Below, piece after piece: positions 8,628 through 17,408 of a stretch of DNA of 36,861 nucleotides. The stretch comes from Methylobacterium sp. E-066 (lineage in GTDB: Bacteria; Pseudomonadota; Alphaproteobacteria; Rhizobiales; Beijerinckiaceae). Numbering within the stretch: position 1 is the stretch's first letter; each line of letters starts with the position of its first letter. A program made the translations under genes and the position numbers. Location: positions 1 to 36,861 of the forward strand of contig NZ_JAKSYO010000190.1 in assembly GCF_022829635.1 (NCBI RefSeq). The letters run 5' to 3'. The notes under the pieces are model-generated. The model was not told the DNA's origin, did not search any database, and saw nothing but the letters and a program-made list of their open reading frames with translations.

Positions 8628-9908
8628 GTGACCCGCACTTCGTCCACCCCGTTCCCCGCCCGGCGCCGCGCGCCCGTCCTCTGGTCGGCCGCCCTGCTGG
8701 CTTTGGGCCTGTCGGCCTGCAACCCGAAGCAAACGGCGGCGCCGACGCCGCCGGTGCCGGAGGTCGGCTTCGTCACGGTGACGCCGCAGGCGATCCCCTA
8801 CCTGCGCGACCTGCCCGGGCGGGTGGCGCCGATGCGCATCGCCGAGGTCCGCTCGCGAGTCTCGGGGCTGGTGGTCAAGCGCCTGTTCGAGCAGGGCAGC
8901 CAGGTCAAGGAAGGCGACATCCTCTACAAGATCGACCCGGCTCCCTTCGAGGTCGAACTGGCGAGCGCGGAGGCCGTGCTGGCCCGCCAGGAAGCCGCCC
9001 TCGTGCTCGCCCGCCAGCAGGCCGACCGGCTCGAGCAGCTGCTGACCCGGGCGACCGCCAGCCAGGCGCAATACGATGCCGCCTTCGCGGGCAAGAAGCA
9101 GGCGGAGGCCGAGGTCGCCGGCGCCAAGGCGGCCCGGGACCGGGCGCAGCTCAACCTCGGCTGGACCGACGTGCGCGCGCCCATCACCGGCCGGATCGGC
9201 CGGGCGCTGCTCACCGAGGGAACCCTGATCGAGCCGGGCTCGACGGGTGCGCTCGCCACGATCCAGCAGCTCGACCCGATCTATGTCGACATCACCCAGT
9301 CGGTGGGCGAGCTGAACCGCCTGCGCCGGGATCTCGCCAGCGGCGAGCTTGCCCGGCTGGAGGACAACACCGCCAACGTCCACCTGATCATGGACGACAA
9401 TTCGCTCTATCCGCTGGCCGGCCGGCTGCTGTTCTCGGACGTCACCGCCGACCCGAGCACCGGCCAGGTGACCCTGCGGGTGCAGTTCCCCAACCCGCAT
9501 GACGAGCTGTTCCCCGGCATGTACGTCCGCGCCCGGATCAAGCAGGGCATCGATTCCGACGCCATCGCGGTGCCGCAGCAGGCGATCCAGCGCACCGAGG
9601 ACGGCCGCGCCGAGGTCTGGCTGGTGCGGGCCGACGACACGGTGATGCGCCAGCCCGTCGAGGTCGGGCCGGTGGTCGGGCAGAACTGGCTGATCCGCGA
9701 CGGGCTCAAGGGCGGCGAGAAGGTCGTGATCGACGGCGTCCAGAAGATCACCGTGGGCGCGAAGGTGAAGCCCCTGGACCAGACCCCAGCCCACGGCGAG
9801 GCCGGCCCGAAGCACGATGCCGACGAGGTTCCCGACGCGCCCGGCGACCAGAAACCCGGCGACAAGGCGGAGGCCGCCCCGCGCGCCGCCGCGGTCAACC
9901 GCCACTGA
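8628..9908 (+). CDS. RND efflux periplasmic adaptor lipoprotein (AcrA/MexA family)
   Basis: The 426-residue protein is a membrane fusion protein that links an RND pump to an outer-membrane channel. A lipobox (LGLSAC, Cys at about residue 28) ends the signal peptide, so it should be lipid-anchored in the inner membrane. It then shows the biotinyl-lipoyl half motifs (VSGLVVKRLFEQGSQVKEGDILYKID), a coiled-coil hairpin (about residues 110-170), the second lipoyl half (DVRAPITGRIGRALLTEGTLI), beta-barrel and membrane-proximal domains. An acidic/Pro-rich tail follows. The start is GTG at 8628 with AGGAG 11 bases upstream. It lies 119 bases before the pump gene and shares its strand. No outer-membrane factor or local repressor gene is present, so a TolC-type partner must be encoded elsewhere. 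Confidence 0.93.
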   Translation: MTRTSSTPFPARRRAPVLWSAALLALGLSACNPKQTAAPTPPVPEVGFVTVTPQAIPYLRDLPGRVAPMRIAEVRSRVSGLVVKRLFEQGSQVKEGDILYKIDPAPFEVELASAEAVLARQEAALVLARQQADRLEQLLTRATASQAQYDAAFAGKKQAEAEVAGAKAARDRAQLNLGWTDVRAPITGRIGRALLTEGTLIEPGSTGALATIQQLDPIYVDITQSVGELNRLRRDLASGELARLEDNTANVHLIMDDNSLYPLAGRLLFSDVTADPSTGQVTLRVQFPNPHDELFPGMYVRARIKQGIDSDAIAVPQQAIQRTEDGRAEVWLVRADDTVMRQPVEVGPVVGQNWLIRDGLKGGEKVVIDGVQKITVGAKVKPLDQTPAHGEAGPKHDADEVPDAPGDQKPGDKAEAAPRAAAVNRH

Positions 9909-9943
9909 GCCGTTTCCGATCGCGACGCGATCGAAAACGGCTC
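9907..9943. promoter_or_regulatory. Near-perfect 37-bp inverted repeat between adaptor and pump genes
   Basis: Two 18-base arms (starting GAGCCGTTTCCGATCGCG) pair around a central A with a single mismatch. The structure begins at the stop codon of the adaptor gene and lies about 85 bases before the pump start. No T-run follows, so it is not a classical terminator. It may stabilise the upstream mRNA, attenuate read-through, or bind a regulator. Confidence 0.7.
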
Positions 9944-10027
9944 TCAGTCTTTGGTTCAACGCGCTCGCTTCTGCCGAACCGGCATCCACTTCAGCGGCGA
10001 GCGCTCTAGGCCCGGGAGACCCCGACC

Positions 10028-13000
10028 ATGGCACGCTTCTTCATCGACCGCCCGGTCTTCGCCTGGGTGGTGGCTTTGTTCATCTGCCTGGGCGGCGCCC
10101 TGGCGATCCCGAACCTGCCGATCGCGCAGTACCCGGTGATCGCCCCGCCCCAGATCGCCCTGTCCACGGCCTATCCCGGCGCCTCGGTGGACAGCCTCTA
10201 TGTCGGCACGACCCGGCTCATCGAGGATGAGCTGAACGGCGCGGCCAACATCATGAACTTCGAGTCGACCACCGACTCATTCGGCTCGGTCAACATCACC
10301 GCGACCTTCCTGCCCGGCACCGAGCCGGCGCTGGCCTCCGTGGAGGTGCAGAACCGGCTCAAGCGCGTGGAGGCCCGCCTGCCCGCGGAAGTCCGCCAGC
10401 AGGGCATCCTGGTGGAGGAGGCCTCGGCCGCAACCCTCAACATCATCACCCTGATCTCCAAGGACGGGTCGATGGACGAGGTCGGTTTGGGCGACTTCCT
10501 GATCCGCAACGTCATCAACGAGATCCGGCGCATCCCCGGGGTCGGGCGCGCGACGCTCTACTCCACCGAGCGCTCGCTGCGGGTCTGGGTCGATCCGGAC
10601 CGCTTGCGCGGCCTGTCGCTCAGCGCCGAGGACGTGACCCAGGCGATCCGCAACCAGAACATCCAGGTCGCCTCCGGTTCGGTCGGCGCTCAGCCGAGCC
10701 CGACCAAGCAAGCCGTCACCGTGCCGATCATCGTGAAGGGCCAGCTCGGCACCATCGAGGATTTCGGCGCGATCGTGCTGCGGGCCAATTCCGACGGCTC
10801 GAACGTGCGCCTGCGCGACGTCGCCCGGATCGAACTCGGCGGCGACGCCTACCAGTTCTCCACCCGGCTGAACGGTGGCCCGGCCGCCGGCATCTCGGTG
10901 ACGCTGGCCCCCGACGGCAACGCCCTGGAGACGGCCAAGGCGATCCGCGCCAAGATGGTGGAGCTGTCCCAGTTCTTCCCGCCGGACCTAAAGTGGGACA
11001 TCCCGTACGACATCACCCCGGCGGTCGAGGCCTCGATCGAGAAGGTGCTGCACACCCTGGTCGAGGCGGTGGTGCTGGTCTTCCTGGTGATGTTCCTGTT
11101 CCTGCAGAACATCCGCTATACCCTCATCCCCACCATCGTGGTGCCGATCGCCCTGATGGGCACGGTCACGGTGATGTGGATCTCCGGCTTCTCGGTGAAC
11201 GTGCTCACCATGTTCGGCATGGTGCTGGCCATCGGCATCCTGGTCGACGACGCCATCGTGGTGGTGGAGAACGTCGAGCGGATCATGAACGAGGAGGGCC
11301 TGCCCCCCAAGGAGGCCACCAAGAAGGCCATGGAGCAGATCACCGGGGCGATCATCGGCATCACCCTGGTGCTGATGGCGGTGTTCATCCCGATGGCGTT
11401 CTTCCCCGGCTCGGTGGGCATCATCTACCGGCAGTTCTCGATCGCCATGGTGACCTCCATCGCGTTCTCAGCGCTGCTCGCCCTGTCGCTGACCCCGGCG
11501 CTCTGCGCGACCTTCCTGAAGCCGGTGGCCAAGGGCCACGGCCACGCCAAGGGCGGCGTGTTCGGGATGTTCAACCGCTTCGTCGACCGCGAGACCGCCC
11601 GCTACGGCCGCGGCGTCGCGGGGTTCATCCGCAAGTCCGGCCGGGTGATGCTGATCTACCTCGCCCTGGTGGCGGGCACGGCCTACGCCTTCATCAACCT
11701 GCCGGAAGGCTTCCTGCCGGTGGAGGACCAGGGCTTCTTCACGGTCGACATCCAGACGCCGCCGGGCGCCTCCTACAACCGCACCCAGGAGGCCAACCGC
11801 AAGGTCGAGGAGCACCTGCTGGCGCAGCCCGGCGTCGCCACCGTGACGATGCTCAACGGCTTCTCGTTCTCCGGCCAGGCGCCGAGCACCAGCCAGGCCT
11901 TCGTGACCCTCAAGCCCTGGAGCGAGCGCGACGCCAAGAACTCGGCCGCCGCCCTGGTGGCCGGCACCAACGCGGCGCTGGCGAATTACCGCGACGCCAC
12001 CGTGGATGCCCAGGAACCGCCGCCGGTGGACAACCTCGGCAACGCCGCCGGCTTCTCGTTCCGCCTCCAGGACCGGGCCAACCGCGGCTACGCGGCCCTG
12101 CTCTCGGCCCAGGACCAGCTGCTCAAGCTCGCGCAGGCGAGCCCGATCCTCCAGAAGGTGAAGATCGAGGGCCTGCCGCCGACCCCGCAGGCGGAGCTGA
12201 TCGTCGACCGCGAGAAGGCCGCGGCGCTCGGCGTGAAGTTCGAGGACGTCAACGCCACGATCCAGCTCAACCTCGGCTCGGTCTACACCAACGACTTCCC
12301 CAACCGGGGCAAGATGCAGCGCGTCTACGTGCAGGCCGAGCAGCTGCAGCGGATGAACGCCTCGGACATCCTCAACTACGCGGTGAAGAACGCCGGCGGC
12401 ACGATGGTGCCGATGTCGTCCTTCGCGGAGCTGAAATGGGGCATGGGGCCGAGCCAGATCGTCGGCTTCAACGGCTACCAGTCGGTGCGCATCACGGGTG
12501 AGCCCAATCCCGGCTACACCTCGGGCGATGCCATCGCCGAGATGGAGCGGCTGATGCTCCAGCTGCCCAAGGGTTTTGGCTATGCCTGGACCGGGCAGTC
12601 GTTCCAGGAGAAGCAGGCGGGCAGCCAGGCCAGCCTGCTGCTGGCCCTCTCGGTGCTGATCGTGTTCCTGTGCCTGGCCGCGCTCTACGAGAGCTGGGCG
12701 ATCCCGGTCTCGGTGCTGCTGGTGATCCCGCTCGGCGTGATCGGCGCGGTGGCGGCCGTCTATCTGCGCGGCATGCCCAACGACGTGTACTTCAAGATCG
12801 GCCTGATCACGATCATCGGCCTCTCGGCCAAGAACGCGATCCTGATCGTGGAGTTCGCCAAGGACCTGTGGAAGCCCGGGACCTCGGTGGTGCGGGCGGC
12901 CATCGAGGCCTCGACGCTGCGGTTCCGGCCGATCGTGATGACCTCGCTGGCCTTCATCTTCGGCGTGGTGCCGCTGGCCATCGCCACCGGCGCCGCCTCG

Positions 13001-13198
13001 AAGAGCCAGCAGGCGATCGGCACCGGCGTGATGGGCGGCATGATCACCGCGACCGTGCTGGCGGTGTTCTTCGTGCCGGTGTTCTTCGTGGTGGTGATGC
13101 GCCTGTTCCGGCGCAAAGCCGTGGCCGCGGGGGAACGCGGGGAGGGGGCGGACGAGGCGGCGCCTCATCAGTCGCATCACGCGGCGGCGGCCGAGTAG
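10028..13198 (+). CDS. RND multidrug efflux pump, HAE1 family (AcrB/MexB type)
   Basis: The 1056-residue inner-membrane proton antiporter starts with the family hallmark MARFFIDRPVFAWVVALFI and has 12 predicted membrane segments with two large periplasmic loops. The proton-relay aspartates fall at D407 and D408 (GILVDDAIVVVENV), the same numbers as in AcrB. The second half repeats the plan with GLSAKNAILIVEFAKDL, containing the conserved lysine. Length is normal for AcrB/MexB. GGGAGA lies nine bases before the ATG. It works with the adaptor encoded just upstream and a TolC-like channel encoded elsewhere, exporting hydrophobic drugs or solvents; real substrates cannot be read from sequence. 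The C-terminus is His/Ala-rich. Confidence 0.95.
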   Translation: MARFFIDRPVFAWVVALFICLGGALAIPNLPIAQYPVIAPPQIALSTAYPGASVDSLYVGTTRLIEDELNGAANIMNFESTTDSFGSVNITATFLPGTEPALASVEVQNRLKRVEARLPAEVRQQGILVEEASAATLNIITLISKDGSMDEVGLGDFLIRNVINEIRRIPGVGRATLYSTERSLRVWVDPDRLRGLSLSAEDVTQAIRNQNIQVASGSVGAQPSPTKQAVTVPIIVKGQLGTIEDFGAIVLRANSDGSNVRLRDVARIELGGDAYQFSTRLNGGPAAGISVTLAPDGNALETAKAIRAKMVELSQFFPPDLKWDIPYDITPAVEASIEKVLHTLVEAVVLVFLVMFLFLQNIRYTLIPTIVVPIALMGTVTVMWISGFSVNVLTMFGMVLAIGILVDDAIVVVENVERIMNEEGLPPKEATKKAMEQITGAIIGITLVLMAVFIPMAFFPGSVGIIYRQFSIAMVTSIAFSALLALSLTPALCATFLKPVAKGHGHAKGGVFGMFNRFVDRETARYGRGVAGFIRKSGRVMLIYLALVAGTAYAFINLPEGFLPVEDQGFFTVDIQTPPGASYNRTQEANRKVEEHLLAQPGVATVTMLNGFSFSGQAPSTSQAFVTLKPWSERDAKNSAAALVAGTNAALANYRDATVDAQEPPPVDNLGNAAGFSFRLQDRANRGYAALLSAQDQLLKLAQASPILQKVKIEGLPPTPQAELIVDREKAAALGVKFEDVNATIQLNLGSVYTNDFPNRGKMQRVYVQAEQLQRMNASDILNYAVKNAGGTMVPMSSFAELKWGMGPSQIVGFNGYQSVRITGEPNPGYTSGDAIAEMERLMLQLPKGFGYAWTGQSFQEKQAGSQASLLLALSVLIVFLCLAALYESWAIPVSVLLVIPLGVIGAVAAVYLRGMPNDVYFKIGLITIIGLSAKNAILIVEFAKDLWKPGTSVVRAAIEASTLRFRPIVMTSLAFIFGVVPLAIATGAASKSQQAIGTGVMGGMITATVLAVFFVPVFFVVVMRLFRRKAVAAGERGEGADEAAPHQSHHAAAAE

Positions 13199-13231
13199 GA
13201 ACTGCCGGTCTCCTGTTCGTCTCCGCCCTGC

Positions 13232-13446
13232 GTGTTGGGATCCCCTCGCCCCGCTTGCGGGGAGAGGGCCGCGACGACCGCGTCGTCGGCGCGGCGAGGC
13301 GGCAGCCGAGGGTGAGGGGGCGGCTCCGAATGAGCCTCATCCGTTCACACCCCCTCACCGCCGCTTCGGCTTCGCCTGCGCTTCCCGCACGGACGACGAG
13401 GTCCATGCGGGCCTCTCCCCGCGTGCGGGGAGAGGGGAACCCGCGC
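13232..13446. repeat. Dispersed palindromic repeat related to family A, long variant
   Basis: The ends are near-palindromic GGGGAGAGGG / CCCTCTCCCC hairpins (CCCCGCTTGCGGGGAGAGGG at the left, CTCTCCCCGCGTGCGGGG at the right) with inner GAGGGTGAGGGGG and CCCCCTCACC arms. The 100-base middle is Ala/Arg/Pro-codon-like but no gene is supported. It follows the RND pump stop and could end that transcript. It shares the outer design and the trailing ACCCGCGCC with family A but has a longer core. Confidence 0.65.
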
Positions 13447-13481
13447 CGTGTCCTGAAATCCGTGAACACGGCACACACTCA

Positions 13482-13502
13482 ATCCGTATTTTGCATACGG
13501 AT
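13482..13502. promoter_or_regulatory. Perfect 8-bp palindrome upstream of ABC importer genes
   Basis: ATCCGTAT and ATACGGAT flank TTTGC, in a locally AT-richer spot 125 bases before the binding-protein start. It is placed and sized like an operator for a dimeric repressor, or as a short RNA hairpin. No regulator gene lies next to it. Confidence 0.45.
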
Positions 13503-13626
13503 GGTCCGAACCTTGCTGTGGGTGTGTGGCCGGTGCGGTTTGCTCGCGCGCGGCGCTCGGCCTAGGCTCAACCCCTGCGCTGGTGATGGCGGCCTGCCAT
13601 CAACTTCCACGGTTCCGGAGATCCGC

Positions 13627-15237
13627 TTGTCCCGTTCGACCCTGAAGATTCTCGCCCGCGGCGTGGCCGTGGGCGCGACCCTCGCGCTGGTCGCTCTGCC
13701 CGCGCAGGCCGCCAACGTGTTCCGCTTCGCCTTCCAGGGTGATCTCAAATCCCTCGATCCGTACTCCCTCAAGGAGAGCTTCACGGAGGGCATGCAGCAG
13801 GCGGCCTACGAGGCGCTGGTCACCCTCGACAAGAACTTGAAATTCGCGCCCGGACTGGCGGAATCCTGGGAGATTCCGGAGCCGACCCGTTGGCGCTTCC
13901 ACCTGCGCAAGAACGTCAAGTTCCACGACGGCTCGCCCTTCACGGCCGACGACGTGATCTTCTCCGCCCAGCGCGTCCGGGCCTCGGGCTCGAACTTCAC
14001 CACCAACGTCCCATCGGACGCCGAATTCGTGAAGGTCGACGACTACACCGTCGATATGGTTCTGAAGAAGCCGAACCCCATCGCCATCGCCCAGTTCCCG
14101 ACCTGGCTGATCATGTCGAAGGCCTGGTCCGAGAAGAACGGCGCCGCCCAGCCGACCCCGGCCAACGCCACCAGCCCGAGCTACGCCACCCTGCACGAGA
14201 ACGGCACCGGCCCGTTCGTGATCGCCGAGCACCAGCCCGGCGTGAAGACCGTGTTCAGGAAGTTCGACGGCTACTGGGGCAAGGCCGAGTCGAATCTCGA
14301 CGAGGCGGTGCTCACCACGATCGCCAATCCCGCCACCCGCGTCGCCGCGCTGCTGTCCGGCGAGGTCGACTGGATCGACCCGGTGCCGCTCCAGGATCAG
14401 CAGCGGGTGAACGCCAGCGGCACCGCCATCGTGATGGCCGGGCCGGAGCTGCGCACGGTCTTCCTCGGCATGGATCAGGACCGGGACGAGCTGAAGGATT
14501 CGAGCGTCAAGGGCAAGAACCCTTTCAAGGACATCAAGGTGCGCGAGGCGTTCTACCTCGCCATCGACGAGGAGACGATCGCCAAGCGCGTGATGCGCGG
14601 GCAGGCCGTGCCCTCCGCCCTGATGATCGCTCCGAGCCTGTACGACCGCGGCGCCGAGTTCAAGCGCCCGGCCACCGACCTCAAGAAGGCCAAGGAGCTG
14701 ATGGCCCAGGCCGGCTACCCGGACGGGTTCTCGCTCACCATGGACTGCCCCAACGACCGCTACGTCAACGACGAGGCGATCTGCCAGGCGGTGGTCTCGA
14801 TGCTCGCCCGCATCAACGTCAAGGTGAACCTGAACGCCCAGCCCAAGGCCAAGTACTTCGCCAAGGTTCTGGCCCCGAATTACGACACCTCGTTCTACCT
14901 GCTCGGCTGGACGCCATCGTCCCTCGACAGCCACAACATCCTCTACGAGATCGTCGGCTGCCGGAAGCCCGGCGACAAGTCCGGTCGGGGCAGCTGGAAC
15001 CTGGCGGGCTACTGCGACCCGAAGATCGATGAGATCGCCGACAAGGTCGAGGGCGAGACCGACAAGACTAAGCGCGACGCGCTGATCAAGGACGGCTTCG
15101 ACGTCCTGAACGCCGACTGGGGCTACATCCCGCTGCACCAGCAGGCCCTGGCCTGGGGTGTCTCCAAGAAGGTCCACCTGACCCAGCGCGCCGACAATCT
15201 GCTCCTGCTCTACTGGGTCTCGAAAGACCCCCAGTAG
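13627..15237 (+). CDS. ABC importer periplasmic binding protein, family 5 (dipeptide/oligopeptide/opine type)
   Basis: The 536-residue solute-binding protein has a signal peptide (SRSTLKILARGVAVGATLAL..., cleaved after PAQA) and an SBP_bac_5 domain: 'FQGDLKSLDPYSL', 'YEALVTLDKNLKFAPGLAESW', 'RFHLRKNVKFHDGSPFTADDV', and later 'VREAFYLAIDEETIAKRVMRG'. It binds its ligand in the periplasm and delivers it to the two permeases encoded next. The start is taken as TTG at 13627 because CGGAG lies seven bases upstream and the signal peptide begins there; the frame is open far upstream but only through the RND gene and repeats. Cys pairs (DCPNDRYVNDEAIC; GCRKPG...GYC) may form disulfides. The ligand is not clear; this family covers peptides, nickel, opines and glutathione. 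Confidence 0.9.
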   Translation: MSRSTLKILARGVAVGATLALVALPAQAANVFRFAFQGDLKSLDPYSLKESFTEGMQQAAYEALVTLDKNLKFAPGLAESWEIPEPTRWRFHLRKNVKFHDGSPFTADDVIFSAQRVRASGSNFTTNVPSDAEFVKVDDYTVDMVLKKPNPIAIAQFPTWLIMSKAWSEKNGAAQPTPANATSPSYATLHENGTGPFVIAEHQPGVKTVFRKFDGYWGKAESNLDEAVLTTIANPATRVAALLSGEVDWIDPVPLQDQQRVNASGTAIVMAGPELRTVFLGMDQDRDELKDSSVKGKNPFKDIKVREAFYLAIDEETIAKRVMRGQAVPSALMIAPSLYDRGAEFKRPATDLKKAKELMAQAGYPDGFSLTMDCPNDRYVNDEAICQAVVSMLARINVKVNLNAQPKAKYFAKVLAPNYDTSFYLLGWTPSSLDSHNILYEIVGCRKPGDKSGRGSWNLAGYCDPKIDEIADKVEGETDKTKRDALIKDGFDVLNADWGYIPLHQQALAWGVSKKVHLTQRADNLLLLYWVSKDPQ

Positions 15238-15246
15238 GGGCCGGGC

Positions 15247-16227
15247 GTGCTCGCCTTCCTGCTGCGTCGGGTGATCCAGGCGGCCGCGGTGCTCGCGGTC
15301 GTCGGGCTCATCGCGTTCTCGATGTTCCGGTTCGCGGGCGACCCCGTGAACCAGATCGTCGGGCCCGATACCCCCGCCTCCGAGCGGGCCGAGATCCGCA
15401 AGAGCCTCGGCCTCGACGATCCGGTGCTGGTGCAGTTCGCCCGCTATGCCGGCGACGTGGTCCGGGGCCGGCTCGGAATCTCGTACCAGTTCCGCCAGCC
15501 GGTCTCGCAGCTCCTGGCCGAGCGCATGCCCGCGACCCTGGAGCTCGCCTTCTGCGCGACCGTCTTCGCCCTGGTGGTCGGCGTCCTGATGGGGGTCTAC
15601 TGCGCGCTGCGCCGGGAGTCCTGGCTGGCCGGCCTGTTCCAGGCGGTCTCGCTGATCGGCATCAGCCTGCCGACCTTTCTGATCGGCATCCTGCTGATCT
15701 ACCTGTTCTCGGTGACGCTCGGCTGGCTGCCCTCCTACGGGCGCGGCGATACGGTGCGGCTCGGCTGGTGGACCACCGGCTTCCTCACCTGGTCCGGCCT
15801 GAAGGCGCTGATCCTGCCCTCGGTGACCCTCGGCCTGTTCCAGATGACGCTGATCATGCGGCTGGTGCGCGCCGAGATGCTGGAGGTGCTGCGCACCGAC
15901 TACATCCGCTTCGCCCGGGCGCGGGGCCTCTCCACCCGCGCCGTCCACCTGCGCCACGCCCTCAAGAACACCCTCGTGCCGGTGATCACCATCGCCGGGC
16001 TTCAGCTCGGCTCGGTCATCGCCTTCTCGATCATCACCGAGACGGTGTTCCAGTGGCCCGGCATGGGCCTGCTGTTCGTCCAGGCCGTGCAGAACGTCGA
16101 TATCCCGATCATGTCCGCCTACCTGCTGCTCGTCGCGCTGATCTTCGTGACCATCAACCTCGTGGTCGACATCCTCTACACCGTGGTCGATCCGCGCCTG
16201 CGGCTCTCGTCCGCGCGGACCGCGTGA
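15247..16227 (+). CDS. ABC importer permease, DppB/OppB type
   Basis: The 326-residue inner-membrane permease has six membrane segments and the conserved N-terminal 'FLLRRVIQ' start. The EAA loop that docks on the ATPase is seen at about residues 215-245 (DYIRFARARGLSTRAVHLRHALKNT in part, followed by LVPVITIAGLQLG). The GTG start lies nine bases after the binding-protein stop with AGGGG just upstream, so the genes are co-transcribed and probably coupled. The length is typical. Confidence 0.93.
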   Translation: MLAFLLRRVIQAAAVLAVVGLIAFSMFRFAGDPVNQIVGPDTPASERAEIRKSLGLDDPVLVQFARYAGDVVRGRLGISYQFRQPVSQLLAERMPATLELAFCATVFALVVGVLMGVYCALRRESWLAGLFQAVSLIGISLPTFLIGILLIYLFSVTLGWLPSYGRGDTVRLGWWTTGFLTWSGLKALILPSVTLGLFQMTLIMRLVRAEMLEVLRTDYIRFARARGLSTRAVHLRHALKNTLVPVITIAGLQLGSVIAFSIITETVFQWPGMGLLFVQAVQNVDIPIMSAYLLLVALIFVTINLVVDILYTVVDPRLRLSSARTA

Positions 16228-16237
16228 GGGCGACGCG

Positions 16238-17212
16238 ATGAGTGGATACGACCTCGACGCCGGCGATGCCCCGCCGGTCCCCCTGCCCGAGGCGGCCCAG
16301 CCCGGCCGGCTCGCGCGCTGGCGCGACTCCGACCTGCTGGCGAGTTTTCTGGGCTCGAAGACCGCGATCGTCGCGCTTCTGGCCACGGTGCTGATGGTCG
16401 GGCTCGCGGTTGCAGCCCCCCTGATCTCGCCCCAAAACCCCTACGATCCGGCCCAGCTCGACCTGATCAACTCCAACCTGCCGCCGATCTGGCAGGCGGA
16501 CGGGCAGGCGCCGTTCTACCTCGGCACCGACGACCAGGGCCGGGACGTGCTCTCGGCGGTGCTCTACGGCCTGCGCCTGTCGCTGATCGTCGGGGTGCTC
16601 GGGGTGATCACCTCGGGTGTCCTCGGCATCGCGCTGGGATTGGTTGCCGGCTACGCGGGCGGCGCCCTCGACACGCTGATCATGCGGATCGCCGACGTGC
16701 AGCTCACCTTCCCGGCGATCCTGATCGCCCTGGTGGTGGACGGCGTCGCCCGCGCCAGCTTCGGCGGCGCCCTCGATGTCGGGCCGCTGATCGGGCTGAT
16801 CGTGATCTCGATCGGCCTGTCCTTCTGGGTCCAGTACGCCCGCACGGTGCGCTCTTCCGTGATGGTCGAGAAGGGCAAGGACTACGTCCAGGCCGCCCGG
16901 CTGATCGGCCTGACGCCCCCGGTGATCCTGGTGCGCCACGTGCTGCCGAACGTCACCGGCCCGGTCTTCGTCATCGCGACGATCAACCTGGCGCTGGCGA
17001 TCATCACCGAGGCGACCCTGTCGTTCCTCGGCACCGGCCTGCCCGAGACCATGCCGTCGCTGGGCACCCTGATCCGCACCGGCAACCGGTTCCTGTTCTC
17101 CGGCGAGTGGTGGATCGTCGCCTTCCCGGGCCTGGCGCTGGCCGGCCTCGTCATCGCCATCAACCTCCTGGGGGATTGGCTGCGCGACGCCCTCAATCCG
17201 AAGCTGCAATGA
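16238..17212 (+). CDS. ABC importer permease, DppC/OppC type
   Basis: The 324-residue partner permease has the OppC N-terminal segment (FLGSKTAIVALLATVLMVGLAVAAPLISPQNPYDP, quoted in part), the 'LGTDDQGRDVLSAVLYG' signature and an EAA loop (KDYVQAARLIGLTPPVILVRHVLPN, in part). About six membrane segments are visible. It starts 11 bases after the DppB-type gene with GAGGG upstream. It forms the membrane channel with that protein. A repeat element separates it from the ATPase genes. Confidence 0.93.
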   Translation: MSGYDLDAGDAPPVPLPEAAQPGRLARWRDSDLLASFLGSKTAIVALLATVLMVGLAVAAPLISPQNPYDPAQLDLINSNLPPIWQADGQAPFYLGTDDQGRDVLSAVLYGLRLSLIVGVLGVITSGVLGIALGLVAGYAGGALDTLIMRIADVQLTFPAILIALVVDGVARASFGGALDVGPLIGLIVISIGLSFWVQYARTVRSSVMVEKGKDYVQAARLIGLTPPVILVRHVLPNVTGPVFVIATINLALAIITEATLSFLGTGLPETMPSLGTLIRTGNRFLFSGEWWIVAFPGLALAGLVIAINLLGDWLRDALNPKLQ

Positions 17213-17241
17213 TGTTTTTTGACCACGGCGTTTCCCGGGCT

Positions 17242-17378
17242 CATCCCACCCTCCACCTCATCCTGAGGCGCCGGAGCGAAGCGGAGGCCTCGAAGGAGCC
17301 CTCCAGGGATCGCGCGCCGACTGGAGGTCTCCTTCGAGGCTCGCTGCGCGCGCACCTCAGGATGAGGGTGGGGGTGGG
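17242..17378. repeat. Dispersed palindromic repeat, family B, copy 1
   Basis: The long imperfect inverted repeat has outer CCTCATCCTGAGG and CCTCAGGATGAGG arms, inner GGCCTCGAAGGAG / CTCCTTCGAGGCTCG arms and a small non-palindromic core near CCAGGGATCGCGCG. A second copy lies at 31178-31310 with the core in the opposite orientation. It sits inside the ABC importer gene cluster, between the second permease and the first ATPase, so it may tune read-through to the ATPase genes. Confidence 0.8.
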
Positions 17379-17408
17379 AGCGAGCTCCGCCGTCGGAGCC
17401 CGCGCGCG

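Noticed and set aside
11468..13180. A 570-codon minus-strand frame inside the RND pump gene.
   Set aside because: It is an antisense shadow rich in His/Arg/Gly; the plus strand encodes a complete RND protein.
13600..16386. A 928-codon minus-strand frame opposite the binding protein and permease genes.
   Set aside because: It crosses several real gene boundaries and has no recognisable domain.
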